Shown here piece after piece: positions 8,107 through 15,447 of a stretch of DNA of 38,268 bases (its first letter is position 1; each line of letters begins with the position of its first letter). The DNA is taken from the NCBI GenBank assembly GCA_020346825.1, contig CP070791.1, forward strand, positions 1,128,887 through 1,167,154. Reading direction: 5' to 3'. The translations under genes and the position numbers were made by a program. This stretch comes from Candidatus Bathyarchaeota archaeon (GTDB lineage Archaea > Thermoproteota > Bathyarchaeia > Bathyarchaeales > Bathyarchaeaceae). The notes under the pieces are model-generated. The model was not told where the DNA came from and did no database searches. It saw only the letters and a list, made by a program, of their open reading frames with translations.

Positions 8107-9126
8107 TTTCAACCTGAAATCCTGCAAGGTGGGTTGAACGTCATTTCTTATGAAGCCTTTGTCTATAAGTTCAAAATCCCTTACGCGTCTCCTAGACTGT
8201 ATCAACACCCTCTTCACCCATATGCTTCTGAATCCTGTCATTGAGCTTAGCAATCCTTTCAGGGTTGCTTTGGCTTCACTCGACTTCTTCAAAACAAGAA
8301 AGCCAACCGAAACCATGGACATTAGAAAACTCAAAACCAAGAATCTCCACCAAAGATTTCTAAACTCAAAGTTCTTTAACAGAGTGCATATCCGGTTCTT
8401 GGCAGAATGATAAACGGTATTTTGGTCAATTCCCCTCATGACGCTGCCGTGATGGACTATAACCGAGGACGGTACGAGGAGTACTCTGTATCCAAGCAAT
8501 CTTGCTCGGAGAGAAAGGTCGGTATCATCATCGTAAATGAAGTAGTCTGAGTCGAAGCCTCCAACTTCATAAAAAACGTCTCTATTGACTATGCAACAAC
8601 CGGATGATGCAGCCAAAATCTCAAAATTCTCTTCGAGTTCCTCTTCTTTCAAACCATAAGTTGCAGTCCAAGTTCCAAGCGCATCGATACCCATGCAAAC
8701 ATAGTCTAGCCGACGCGGGTCTTCAGCCAATACAACTTTTGCCTGCGCAACGCCAATGGACTCGTCGCTTTCCATAACTCTGACTAATTCCCAAAGCCAA
8801 TCTTCATCCTTTGGTTCTGTGTCACTATCCAAGAAAACAAAATATCTCCCTTTGGCTTCTCGCGCCCCAATGTTGCAGCCCTCAGCATGCCCCAAGTTCT
8901 CTTGATTTTCAACAATCTTCAACTTGGAATGTACGCCGAACATCTTTTCTAACGAACGTACGCTTCCGTCTGTCGAAGCATTGTCAACAACGATGATCTC
9001 AAAGTTGGGGTATTTGGTAGCTAAGAGAGCCCCTACGCAAGATTCCAAGAGTTCTTTTCCATTGAAGTTAACAATTATGGTTGAAACCGAAGGACAATGC
9101 TCATCCTTCTTAAGCATAGTTGCCAT
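8083..9126 (-). CDS. Family 2 glycosyltransferase (rhamnosyltransferase-like)
   Basis: This 347-aa GT-A fold transferase has the N-terminal nucleotide-sugar segment VSTIIVNFNGKELLESC, the motif VVDNASTDGS, FVFLDSDTEPKD with the metal-binding DxD, and a central acceptor loop ASSGCCIVNRDVFYEVGGFD followed by DDDTDLSLRAR. A single hydrophobic segment, RFLVLSFLMSMVSVGFLVL, lies near residues 260-280 and suggests membrane attachment; the C-terminus is basic. It probably acts on the cytoplasmic face in surface glycan or N-glycan assembly. Starts at 9129 (TTG), 9126 (ATG) and 9117 (ATG) are all possible. It is divergent from a second family-2 transferase at 9255. Confidence 0.9.
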   Translation of the reverse strand: MATMLKKDEHCPSVSTIIVNFNGKELLESCVGALLATKYPNFEIIVVDNASTDGSVRSLEKMFGVHSKLKIVENQENLGHAEGCNIGAREAKGRYFVFLDSDTEPKDEDWLWELVRVMESDESIGVAQAKVVLAEDPRRLDYVCMGIDALGTWTATYGLKEEELEENFEILAASSGCCIVNRDVFYEVGGFDSDYFIYDDDTDLSLRARLLGYRVLLVPSSVIVHHGSVMRGIDQNTVYHSAKNRICTLLKNFEFRNLWWRFLVLSFLMSMVSVGFLVLKKSSEAKATLKGLLSSMTGFRSIWVKRVLIQSRRRVRDFELIDKGFIRNDVQPTLQDFRLKLRLMSMR

Positions 9127-9129
9127 CAA

Positions 9130-9254
9130 TTACGGGATCCTCGGTCTTGCTCCAAGTTTTGTTTACCTGCAAGGTTCTAAAACTTGTTGATTTGGCTGAC
9201 TTAAAGCCTTTTTTACGCAAAAAATAAATTGGGTGGGGTCGCTTCCTACCAAAT
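9130..9254. promoter_or_regulatory. Divergent promoter region between two glycosyltransferase genes
   Basis: An A/T stretch AAAAAATAAATT at about 9219-9230 is a plausible TATA box for the gene beginning near 9255, putting transcription close to the start codon. No clear minus-strand box was found. Confidence 0.35.
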
Positions 9255-10295
9255 GTGGACGAAGCGATAGTAATGGAAAGTATCAAGTCGCAGCCTTCAG
9301 TATCGGTCATAGTTCCTGTGCGAAACGGAGAACCAACAATAGACCCTTTGCTTGAGTCTCTCCAAAGACAAGACTACGACAAGAAGAGAGTAGAAGTAAT
9401 CGTGGTTGACGGAAACTCGACAGACAAAACTAGAGACATAGTCAAGAAACATCCCGTGAAGTTGGTTGTAGAGAGAAGGAAAGGACTAAACGCTGCAAGA
9501 AACACGGGAGTAAAGGATAGCAACGGTGACATTGTCGCATTCACCGACTGCGACTGTGTAGTACCTAACAATTGGATTACAAAAATCGTGGAGAACTTTA
9601 AGGATCCCCACGTCAGTTGCGTAGGAGGAAGCGCAAAAGGACTCAACGGCGACTTCATATCTCAATACGCCGATAACAGCATAGTGCCTCTAATGCCGTT
9701 CTTCGATAAAAGAGAGGAGCTTACCACGGTGAAACCGTTTCTACGTCATCCAGCAGGATGCAACATGGCTTTCAGACGAAAAACAGCGGACGAAGTTGGG
9801 TGGTTTGACGAAGATATTCAGTATGGCTTTGATGAAGTCGAGTTTAGTGAAAGAGTGTGCAAAGCTGGTTACAAAATGGTCCTGGATCCTAACGTTTTTG
9901 TCTGGCATAAACATAGGTCAACACTCAGAGAGTTCTTGAAGCAGAATTTTCAATACGGCAGGGGAAGTGGAGTCTTGCTCAAGAAAGGAAGGATGAAAGA
10001 CGCCGTTTCTACATGGTCTTTCCTAAGCCTCATGGGTTTCATGACTTGGTTGTTAATAGTTGGATCGTTGTCTTTTCTGACGTTTACCTCTAATTGGATC
10101 GTTTTCCCCCTACTTCTGTTTGGGTTCACAGTAGTACCCATACTTGTTCCTATGATAGTCTATGCTCACAGAGCAATAGAGAATAGACGGTATGCGAGGG
10201 CAATCACTTATCCGTTCATTGATTTCCTTAGGGTGTTCTCTTTCTGTCTGGGGGAAATCTTTGAACTTTTCAAGAAATCTGAACAAATTATGTAG
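9255..10295 (+). CDS. Family 2 glycosyltransferase with C-terminal membrane helices
   Basis: This 346-aa protein has a GT-A domain: VSVIVPVRNGEPTIDPLLESL, VVDGNSTDKTRDI, RNTGVKDSNGDIVAFTDCDC with the metal-binding aspartates, AGCNMAFRRKTADEVGWFDE and a DEVEFSERV catalytic segment. After about residue 250 come two strongly hydrophobic stretches (FLSLMGFMTWLLIVGSLSFL and IVFPLLLFGFTVVPILVPMIV) and a short amphipathic tail, so it is membrane-anchored. It probably transfers a sugar to a lipid-linked or protein-bound glycan. GTG 9255 and ATG 9273 are both possible starts, and the upstream TATA-like box favours a leaderless mRNA. It is paired with the divergent transferase at 8083. Confidence 0.9.
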   Translation: MDEAIVMESIKSQPSVSVIVPVRNGEPTIDPLLESLQRQDYDKKRVEVIVVDGNSTDKTRDIVKKHPVKLVVERRKGLNAARNTGVKDSNGDIVAFTDCDCVVPNNWITKIVENFKDPHVSCVGGSAKGLNGDFISQYADNSIVPLMPFFDKREELTTVKPFLRHPAGCNMAFRRKTADEVGWFDEDIQYGFDEVEFSERVCKAGYKMVLDPNVFVWHKHRSTLREFLKQNFQYGRGSGVLLKKGRMKDAVSTWSFLSLMGFMTWLLIVGSLSFLTFTSNWIVFPLLLFGFTVVPILVPMIVYAHRAIENRRYARAITYPFIDFLRVFSFCLGEIFELFKKSEQIM

Positions 10296-10432
10296 TGAGA
10301 CAATATGACCGTTTTTTTCTATTGCGCTATCAGCAAGTCTACATGGCCCTGCCTCGCGCCCGCGGCATTCTGGCCTTTCTGTGGCTAGGAAAAGTTATTG
10401 CGTAATGTTTCGAATTCTTTGGTGCTTCCATT

Positions 10433-10915
10433 TTATAATTTGTACCCAATTCTTCTGAGAAAGATCTTTCTAGTCTTGACGTCTTCTTCGGTTTCGATTC
10501 CCTTGCTTCCAGAACCGTCGACAACTCCTAGAATGCCTCTGCCCTGTTCTGTCTCCGCTACTATGACCTCCAAAGGATTGGCTGATGCAGCGTGGATGCA
10601 GCAAACTTCGGATACTTGCCGGATTTTGTGCAAAACATTAATTGGAAAAGCATTCTTCAGGAAAATAAGGAAACAGTGGCCGCACCCCAACGCGAAAGCT
10701 TGCTGTGAAACTAGGTTCTTCAATTCTTCATCATTGCCTTCGCACCGAACCAAGCAGGATCCGGAGCTTTCACAAAAACCTATGCCAAATTTGATGTTTG
10801 GAACGGAGGTGACTAACGCTTCGTACAGATCTTCAACTGTCTTGATGAAATGGGCCATGCCCAATATTACGTTGCAGTCTTTAGGTGTTTCTATTTTCAC
10901 TATTTTGAACTCCAT
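10433..10915 (-). CDS. Adenosine-specific kinase family protein
   Basis: This 160-aa protein matches the archaeal/thermophile adenosine-specific kinase family (Adenosine_kin, PF04008) over its full length. Visible are the opening MEFKIVKIETPKDCNVILGMAHFIKTVEDL, then KFGIGFCESSGSCLVRCEGND, GCGHCFLIFLKNAFPINVL, CCIHAASANPLEVIVAETEQGRGILGVVDGSG and a C-terminal KIFLRRIGYKL. It is not related to ribokinase-type adenosine kinases. The seven cysteines include the pair CGHC. ATG 10915 follows a GGAG within GGAGACAACAAG; longer in-frame starts at 10933 and 11002 would add non-conserved residues. It stands alone between convergent and divergent neighbours. Confidence 0.87.
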   Translation of the reverse strand: MEFKIVKIETPKDCNVILGMAHFIKTVEDLYEALVTSVPNIKFGIGFCESSGSCLVRCEGNDEELKNLVSQQAFALGCGHCFLIFLKNAFPINVLHKIRQVSEVCCIHAASANPLEVIVAETEQGRGILGVVDGSGSKGIETEEDVKTRKIFLRRIGYKL

Positions 10916-11080
10916 TCTTGTTGTCTCCTCCATATTCTTGGTACTTTCACCAATAAAATTTTTAACAGACAATTGATCCCTGTAAAAATGCAAGGTGCGC
11001 AATCTACGTTAACATGCGTCTAATCTCAAGGGAGAAAGGAGCTCCCGGGTGATTGCTACCCAATTTGTCGGTCGTTTGCA

Positions 11081-12508
11081 CTAGTCCCGCCGGATTGCTT
11101 GACGCAGTGTCTCATTGAATTGTTTGAAGTTGACGATGTTGTTGAGGATGGCTGCAATTCTGAAGGGACTCTTTGAAGTTCGCAACATCTCTGTTAACAA
11201 CCGTCTAGGGCGAAGATAAAAAGCTTGGAAATACTTGTATACCAGCGAGCGCACTTCTTCGTAAGGAACTGGAGTGGACAAATCTTTGGGGATGCAAACT
11301 CCAGTTTCCCAATATCTTTCCTCGTCGATTAGTCCTTTTGCCACGAGATCGTTCCATATGTCGATTCCGGTGTGAGCCCCTAAAATGTTGACATCGGGCA
11401 CGTCAATATCCAATTTGTTTGCGAATTGCAACGTATTAATTATCTCGTTCCTAGTTTCGTCAGGGGCTCCGACAATGAAGGATCCTACAATTATGTCTAT
11501 ACCCGATTTTCTAGCCTTGCGGACAGCCCTTTCAGTCTGTCTTGGAGTAATTCCTTTGTTATAATAGTCTAAGATTCTTTGGTTTCCGCTCTCAATTCCA
11601 AAGAAGATGCATTTACATCCAGCCTTCACCATTTCCCTAAACAAATCATAGCTGACGTGGTCTACCCGGGAGTCGCAGAACCATTCAATATCTATTTTCT
11701 CCTTTCTCATTTCTTGACAGAACTTTGATACTCTCTTGGCGTTGAGAGTGAAGTTGTCGTCTGCGAAAAGAAATTGTTCATATCCTTCACTCTGCAAATA
11801 CTGCAATTCTTCAATAACGTTTTCAACTGATCTTGGTCTCCACATTCCTCGAGCAAATTTTCTGATTCCACAAAAGCTACAGTTAAAGGGGCACCCGCGT
11901 GACGAAATGAGGGTAGTGAATTTTTTGGTGTTCACCTTCACTCCAAAGATTGTTGAAGTATATTGAGTGCCTGTTAAATTGCGATCTGGAAATGGAAGAC
12001 TGTCTATTTCTCTACTCAATGTCCTGTCAGGAGTGGAAACTATTTTGCCGTCTTTCCTGAAGGTTATGCCTTCAACTTCCTTCAGGTCTCCTCTCTTTTC
12101 TAGACACTTTGCGAGTTCAAGGCTAGTGTGTTCTCCTTCACCTCTAGCAACTACGTCAACAGAAGGATATTTCTTGAGGATTCTTTCAGCATTGAAGGTT
12201 GCATGGTGACTTCCCAAAATGATCGTGATGTTGGGGTTTTCTGCTTTCACGCGTTCTGCAATTCTTGGTGCCTCCTTTGCAGCACTCAGTAATACTGAGA
12301 AGCCTAGAATGTCTGGATCTTCCTTTTTCACCCAACTCACGGCTTGGTTCAAAGAAAGGTTCCTTGCAGGTTGATCAAGTATGGAAACCACGATTCCCTC
12401 CTTCATCAAGACCCCTGCGCAGTATAAGATGCCCAAAGGAGGCCACGCCGTGGGAACCATGTGCATTGATTCTGAGGAAGGAGTGGGATTTATGAAGGAA
12501 AACTTCAT
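11081..12508 (-). CDS. B12-binding-domain radical SAM protein
   Basis: This 475-aa protein has an N-terminal cobalamin-binding Rossmann-like domain (about 1-150), typical of the radical SAM/B12 class: PPLGILYCAGVLMKEG, DPDILGFSVLLSA and IILGSHHATFNAERIL. The radical SAM domain follows, with the [4Fe-4S] cysteines Cys206-x3-Cys210-x2-Cys213 in RGCPFNCSFCG, then FADDNFTLN and FFGIESGNQRILD. Many members methylate unactivated carbons or act in lipid or cofactor biosynthesis; the substrate here is unknown. The histidine that would coordinate cobalamin from below (DxHxxG) is not evident, so cobalamin could be bound base-off. A TATA-like TTTATTTTATTC at about 12536-12547 lies close to the ATG, implying a short leader. 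Confidence 0.9.
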   Translation of the reverse strand: MKFSFINPTPSSESMHMVPTAWPPLGILYCAGVLMKEGIVVSILDQPARNLSLNQAVSWVKKEDPDILGFSVLLSAAKEAPRIAERVKAENPNITIILGSHHATFNAERILKKYPSVDVVARGEGEHTSLELAKCLEKRGDLKEVEGITFRKDGKIVSTPDRTLSREIDSLPFPDRNLTGTQYTSTIFGVKVNTKKFTTLISSRGCPFNCSFCGIRKFARGMWRPRSVENVIEELQYLQSEGYEQFLFADDNFTLNAKRVSKFCQEMRKEKIDIEWFCDSRVDHVSYDLFREMVKAGCKCIFFGIESGNQRILDYYNKGITPRQTERAVRKARKSGIDIIVGSFIVGAPDETRNEIINTLQFANKLDIDVPDVNILGAHTGIDIWNDLVAKGLIDEERYWETGVCIPKDLSTPVPYEEVRSLVYKYFQAFYLRPRRLLTEMLRTSKSPFRIAAILNNIVNFKQFNETLRQAIRRD

Positions 12509-12620
12509 TTTGATCGCATTCAGCCTTTAGAACCCGAATAAAATAAACTTTGCCAAAAACCGGCAAGATGAAGTAGGTGTCTTCTCTTTGAGGAGAATAG
12601 TTATAGAATACCCAAGAGGC

Positions 12621-12625
12621 AAAAA
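12621..12625 (-). terminator. T-tract terminator after tRNA-Arg
   Basis: Five consecutive T on the minus strand lie 8 bases after the tRNA 3' end, a typical archaeal U-rich termination signal. Confidence 0.4.
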
Positions 12626-12632
12626 GGGGTAG

Positions 12633-12733
12633 CGGGCCCGCGGGGATTTGAACCCCGGATCTCCGGCTCCGAAGGCTTGCGCGCCACTCTTTTGGATGGC
12701 TCAACGCCTTAATCCTGGCTAGGCTACGGGCCC
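12633..12733 (-). tRNA. tRNA-Arg(TCG) with non-canonical intron
   Basis: Read on the minus strand, exon 1 is 12733-12702 and exon 2 is 12676-12633, giving a 76-nt cloverleaf. Acceptor GGGCCCG/CGGGCCC, D-stem GCCT/AGGC, anticodon stem TTGGC/GCCGG, loop CTTCGGA with anticodon TCG at 12672-12670, T-arm CGGGG-TTCAAAT-CCCCG and discriminator G all fit. The anticodon stem forms only after removal of 25 bases between positions 29 and 30. CCA is not encoded. A TATA-like AT-rich stretch sits at about 12750-12766. Confidence 0.93.
12677..12701 (-). other. 25-nt tRNA intron at position 29/30 with bulge-helix-bulge
   Basis: The precursor forms a textbook hBHBh' structure. The outer exon helix is AAGG/CCTT and the central 4-bp helix GCGT/GCGC (one G-U). 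The two 3-base bulges are TGA and AAG, cut as TG|A and AA|G. The inner intron helix is GCCA/TGGC with a 10-base loop. The predicted cuts regenerate exactly the anticodon stem TTGGC/GCCGG. The tRNA splicing endonuclease would process it. Confidence 0.88.
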
Positions 12734-12840
12734 CGAAATAACTTGCTGAATAAACGATTAAAGGATTTGCTTCGGGACAAACAGTTACTTGTGCTCGACA
12801 GGTAATTGTTAAATCCTACGCGCGCAGCAGAGGAGTACCA

Positions 12841-12906
12841 TTGATTAGACGCGCATTGTCTATTCCTGAGATATCAGAGAACGTTTGCCAGAAGAAACAC
12901 CATTAA
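12841..12906 (+). CDS. Possible 21-aa micro-ORF upstream of pyrI
   Basis: A TTG start is preceded by GAGGAG with a 5-base spacer, then a 21-codon frame (MIRRALSIPEISENVCQKKHH) ends at TAA 12904. It lies before the pyrI TATA box, so it would be on a separate transcript. No family is recognised and it may be chance; the strong ribosome-binding site is the only argument for it. Confidence 0.2.
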   Translation: MIRRALSIPEISENVCQKKHH

Positions 12907-12941
12907 GCTTTATTGTTGTGTGCGTGGAAAGGCAAAAGTAG

Positions 12942-12967
12942 TATAAATAAATTCGTTACTCAGTAAC
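12942..12967 (+). promoter_or_regulatory. pyrI promoter with 13-bp palindrome at the transcription start
   Basis: TATA box TATAAATA at 12942-12949 is followed by a perfect palindrome GTTACT-C-AGTAAC at 12955-12967. The expected transcription start (about 12970) touches the palindrome, an arrangement typical of an archaeal repressor operator that blocks polymerase recruitment. No regulator is identified. Confidence 0.6.
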
Positions 12968-12996
12968 ATTAGTACAGGATTCGGGAAATGGTTAGC

Positions 12997-13461
12997 ATGA
13001 CCAAGAGAACTTTGCGGGTCTCTAAAATCAAAGATGGCACCGTAATAGATCATATTACGGGCGGTCACGCGTTGGATGTAATAAAGATCTTAGGAGTCAC
13101 AGGTCGCGTGAATGGAGTTGTAACAGTTGCAATTAATATCCCCAGCAAAGCTCTAGGCATGAAAGACATGGTTAAGATTGAAGGGAGAGAACTGAAATCT
13201 GAAGAGGTAGACAAAATAGCGTTGTTGGCCCCACACGCCAGCATCAACATTGTTAGAAACTACAAGGTTGTTGAAAAGCAGCGGGTTAAACTACCCAGCA
13301 TTATACGGGGAATAGTGGAATGTGCAAATCCTGTATGCATTTCAAACAGCAAGGAGCCAGTGCAACCCACCTTTTACGTGGATAGTGAAGAGCCTTTACG
13401 CTTAAGATGTCATTACTGTGGCTACATCGTGGAAAAACAAGACATCCTCAAACAATTCTAA
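12997..13461 (+). CDS. pyrI: Aspartate carbamoyltransferase regulatory chain
   Basis: This is the allosteric regulatory subunit of aspartate transcarbamoylase; it binds nucleotide effectors (CTP/ATP) and holds catalytic trimers together. The N-terminal nucleotide-binding domain shows KIKDGTVIDHITGGHALDVIKIL and the C-terminal zinc domain has Cys109, Cys114, Cys138 and Cys141, the same spacing as the E. coli chain. ATG 12997 gives 154 aa and starts at the family position; ATG 12988 would add MVS. It is unusual that the catalytic pyrB gene, normally adjacent, is absent here: upstream is tRNA-Arg and downstream the NAC gene on the other strand. pyrB is presumably elsewhere in the chromosome. A palindromic candidate operator precedes it. 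Confidence 0.96.
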   Translation: MTKRTLRVSKIKDGTVIDHITGGHALDVIKILGVTGRVNGVVTVAINIPSKALGMKDMVKIEGRELKSEEVDKIALLAPHASINIVRNYKVVEKQRVKLPSIIRGIVECANPVCISNSKEPVQPTFYVDSEEPLRLRCHYCGYIVEKQDILKQF

Positions 13462-13565
13462 CAGGTGTGTTGTAGATTAAGAGGTAGAGAAGAACGCTGG
13501 TGAGTATTGATATACTGTGTTCAAGGCCGAGAAGAATAACTAGGCGCTTCAAACGCGGTTCAAAA

Positions 13566-13577
13566 GCATGCGCATGC
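13566..13577. repeat. 12-bp palindrome GCATGCGCATGC
   Basis: A perfect self-complementary sequence lies in the convergent gap between pyrI and the NAC gene, where transcription from both sides should end. No other function is evident. Confidence 0.25.
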
Positions 13578-13658
13578 ATGAAAGGCCTTCTTTTGTTAAA
13601 GATGGGAAAGACGTAAAACACCCGTAAGAATATGACAACAAAGAGCGTTTAGTACTGG

Positions 13659-14018
13659 TCAGCCTTTTGTCTGGAGAAGAAGAATCGCCTTAGCCAAGTC
13701 ACCTTCACTCTCTTCTAGTGCCTTTTTCGCCTCTTCCATAGTTTTTCCAGTCTGATCTGCAACAAGTCTGGCGTCTTCTTCGGGAATAATTATCTCTGCT
13801 TTCTCGCTCTTAGTTGCACTTTCAGTGATCCGTTCTCCTGTAACTTGAAAGATTTTCTGTCCTTGGAGGTCAAGTATCGCGACATGCGGGTTCTCAACAG
13901 TGATTTGTTTCTCGCTGGTTTTGAAGATTACTTCTCTAACATCAGGCATTTCTCCCATGTTCATGCCCATTCGTTGCATCATCCTCTTTGCTTCCCTTGA
14001 ACTCATTCTTCTCCGCAA
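13659..14018 (-). CDS. nac: Nascent polypeptide-associated complex protein (NAC)
   Basis: This 119-aa archaeal NAC homodimer subunit binds nascent chains at the ribosome exit. A basic Met-rich N-terminus (KRMMQRMGMNMGEMPDV) leads into the NAC beta-barrel with VIFKTSEKQITVENPHVAILDLQGQKIFQVTGE. The C-terminal UBA domain reads EDARLVADQTGKTMEEAKKALEESEGDLAKAILLL. TTG 14018 is preferred because GGAGG lies 8 bases upstream; ATG 14006 is the alternative. It follows the PUA-protein gene by 40 bases on the same strand, so the two are probably co-transcribed in a translation-related operon. Confidence 0.95.
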   Translation of the reverse strand: MRRRMSSREAKRMMQRMGMNMGEMPDVREVIFKTSEKQITVENPHVAILDLQGQKIFQVTGERITESATKSEKAEIIIPEEDARLVADQTGKTMEEAKKALEESEGDLAKAILLLQTKG

Positions 14019-14058
14019 TCCAGTTTCCTCCTTTTCACATCTATTCTGTTGTGCTTTC

Positions 14059-14550
14059 TTAACTTTCTTCCGCTGCGCCCCTCCTTACGCGCACAGCCAC
14101 ACCCCGCCTATACGCCTTCATTTCCCTTCCAGAAAGCATAGCCCGCCCCACAGCCAAAACCGCACCCTTTTCGTTTATGACAGCAACTTCTTCTCGGGGC
14201 CTTATCTCTTCATCGGCATCAGTGACGTGCTTTGCAAAAACACTCCTTCCCTTGACGACAAAGGCCGTGGCTTCCTTATTGATGTTAACCCACAACCTTC
14301 GCGGTTTTGCGTGTTCCATTATTCGTTTAGCTCCCGTGATTGTTAGAGAAAAAAGGCCGTCGGTAGGTCGTAGAGTGGCCAACATTTTCTGTTCCAAATA
14401 TATGTGGCGTATTCTGCCTGTTCTTTTCGAGTAAACGATTATAACTTCCTTTGGGAAGAGCTTTCTTCCAGCTCCTTTCCCAAACTGGTAGTTCGCTATG
14501 CTCCTAATTTTCTGGAGCGCGTTAAATATGCGCGCAGGTTTATCTCCCAT
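14059..14550 (-). CDS. PUA-domain RNA-binding protein (archaeosine transglycosylase C-terminal type)
   Basis: This 163-aa protein has an N-terminal domain with ALQKIRSIANYQFGKGAGRKLFPKEVIIVYSKRTGRIRHI, characteristic of the archaeal PUA-related family that also forms the C-terminus of archaeosine tRNA-guanine transglycosylase. A PUA domain at about 85-155 reads RRLWVNINKEATAFVVKGRSVFAKHV...EEIRPREEVAVINEKGAVLAVGRA. It presumably binds tRNA or rRNA; no catalytic domain is present. A TATA-like AATTAATATTTG lies at about 14573-14584, near the ATG. Downstream and co-directional is the NAC gene. Confidence 0.88.
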   Translation of the reverse strand: MGDKPARIFNALQKIRSIANYQFGKGAGRKLFPKEVIIVYSKRTGRIRHIYLEQKMLATLRPTDGLFSLTITGAKRIMEHAKPRRLWVNINKEATAFVVKGRSVFAKHVTDADEEIRPREEVAVINEKGAVLAVGRAMLSGREMKAYRRGVAVRVRRGAAEES

Positions 14551-14922
14551 GTTTTCACCATAACATTCTGCACAAATATTAATTGGCTGGCATGTTTTTT
14601 CTTTTTAGACCTCTTTATGTAACTCTATTAACTGAAATCTGTTATTTGGTGCTGATACAGGCATGTATGCATAATGTATAACGTCGCGACGTTGTCTTTC
14701 TTTTCCAAGATTGTGGTTTCATAGTTCACTTGAATCCAGTCTACATGCATTTCATGCATTAGACTCTTTCTTGGTAGTTCTCTTTGTTTTAAGGTTTGTG
14801 CGGTCGAAAAGCCGCGGGTGTATTTACAGAGACCAAAGCATCTGCGCAATGATTAAGTCTCACAATCCCGATTGGTATATGGAATAGGCTTGTAATATTA
14901 TAGTTCAGGGTGATGGTGCTTC
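14551..14922. promoter_or_regulatory. Intergenic region with 14-bp palindrome between PUA protein and aMBF1
   Basis: There is no convincing gene in these 372 bases; the open frames here lack ribosome-binding sites and family resemblance. Seen are a perfect palindrome AACGTCGCGACGTT at 14680-14693, several overlapping GCAT/TGCAT repeats around it (about 14661-14679 and 14744-14760), and TATA-like TGTAATATTATAG at about 14890-14903 just before the aMBF1 start. The palindrome lies too far from either promoter core to be an obvious operator. Confidence 0.35.
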
Positions 14923-15447
14923 TTGCAATGTGAGGTCTGCGGCCGGCGGATACTAGGTAAATCCCACAGGACAATAATTGAAGGGGCTAAGATGATCGCC
15001 TGCAGTGAATGTACCACGCTGGGTTCTGGTTATTGGGAACCCAAATCTAAGCGTAGCACAAGAATAATTGCAAAGACTCGGCCGAAGCTTTCTGTTCTCA
15101 GAAAAAAGCATCGTCCAACTGTAACAGAATCCTTAGAACTTGTGGGCGACTTTGGCGTACGGGTAAGGCGAGCGAGAGAAGAATTGGAACTAAACCATGA
15201 AGATTTAGGTAGAAAAATTGGAGAGAAAATTTCTGTTCTCAGGAAAGTTGAAAGCGGCAAAATGACTCCGGATCTTATGCTTGCAAAAAAGCTGGAACGC
15301 GCACTTAGAATAGAATTGCTTGTCCCTATTTCAGAATCTAGAACCCAAGCAATAGTTTTGTCTCAACCCCGCGAGATCACTTTGGGAGAGCTAGTTCGAC
15401 TAAAGGAAGAAAAGACGGAGGCAACTAAAGAACGAAAGCAATCATAG
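14923..15447 (+). CDS. mbf1: Archaeal multiprotein bridging factor 1 (aMBF1)
   Basis: This 174-aa protein has an N-terminal zinc ribbon, Cys3-x2-Cys6 and a second pair in MIACSECTTLG, then a basic linker. A cro/C1-type helix-turn-helix follows at about 75-130: FGVRVRRAREELELNHEDLGRKIGEKISVLRKVESGKMTPDLMLAKKLERAL. This order is diagnostic of archaeal MBF1, which associates with the ribosome and basal transcription. The frame has no ATG; TTG 14923 is used and is preceded by GGTG within GGGTGATGGTGC. Its 3' end overlaps the apparent start of hflX by 16 bases, so translation of the two is likely coupled. Confidence 0.93.
   Translation: MQCEVCGRRILGKSHRTIIEGAKMIACSECTTLGSGYWEPKSKRSTRIIAKTRPKLSVLRKKHRPTVTESLELVGDFGVRVRRAREELELNHEDLGRKIGEKISVLRKVESGKMTPDLMLAKKLERALRIELLVPISESRTQAIVLSQPREITLGELVRLKEEKTEATKERKQS

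Noticed and set aside
12375..12704. Minus-strand frame of 109 codons reading through the tRNA-Arg 3' half into the radical SAM gene region
   Set aside because: Its first part is translated tRNA sequence and the rest overlaps the radical SAM gene in another frame; no ribosome-binding site.
14628..14849. Minus-strand frame of 73 codons in the PUA/aMBF1 gap
   Set aside because: It runs through the palindrome and GCAT repeats, with no start signal or known motif.
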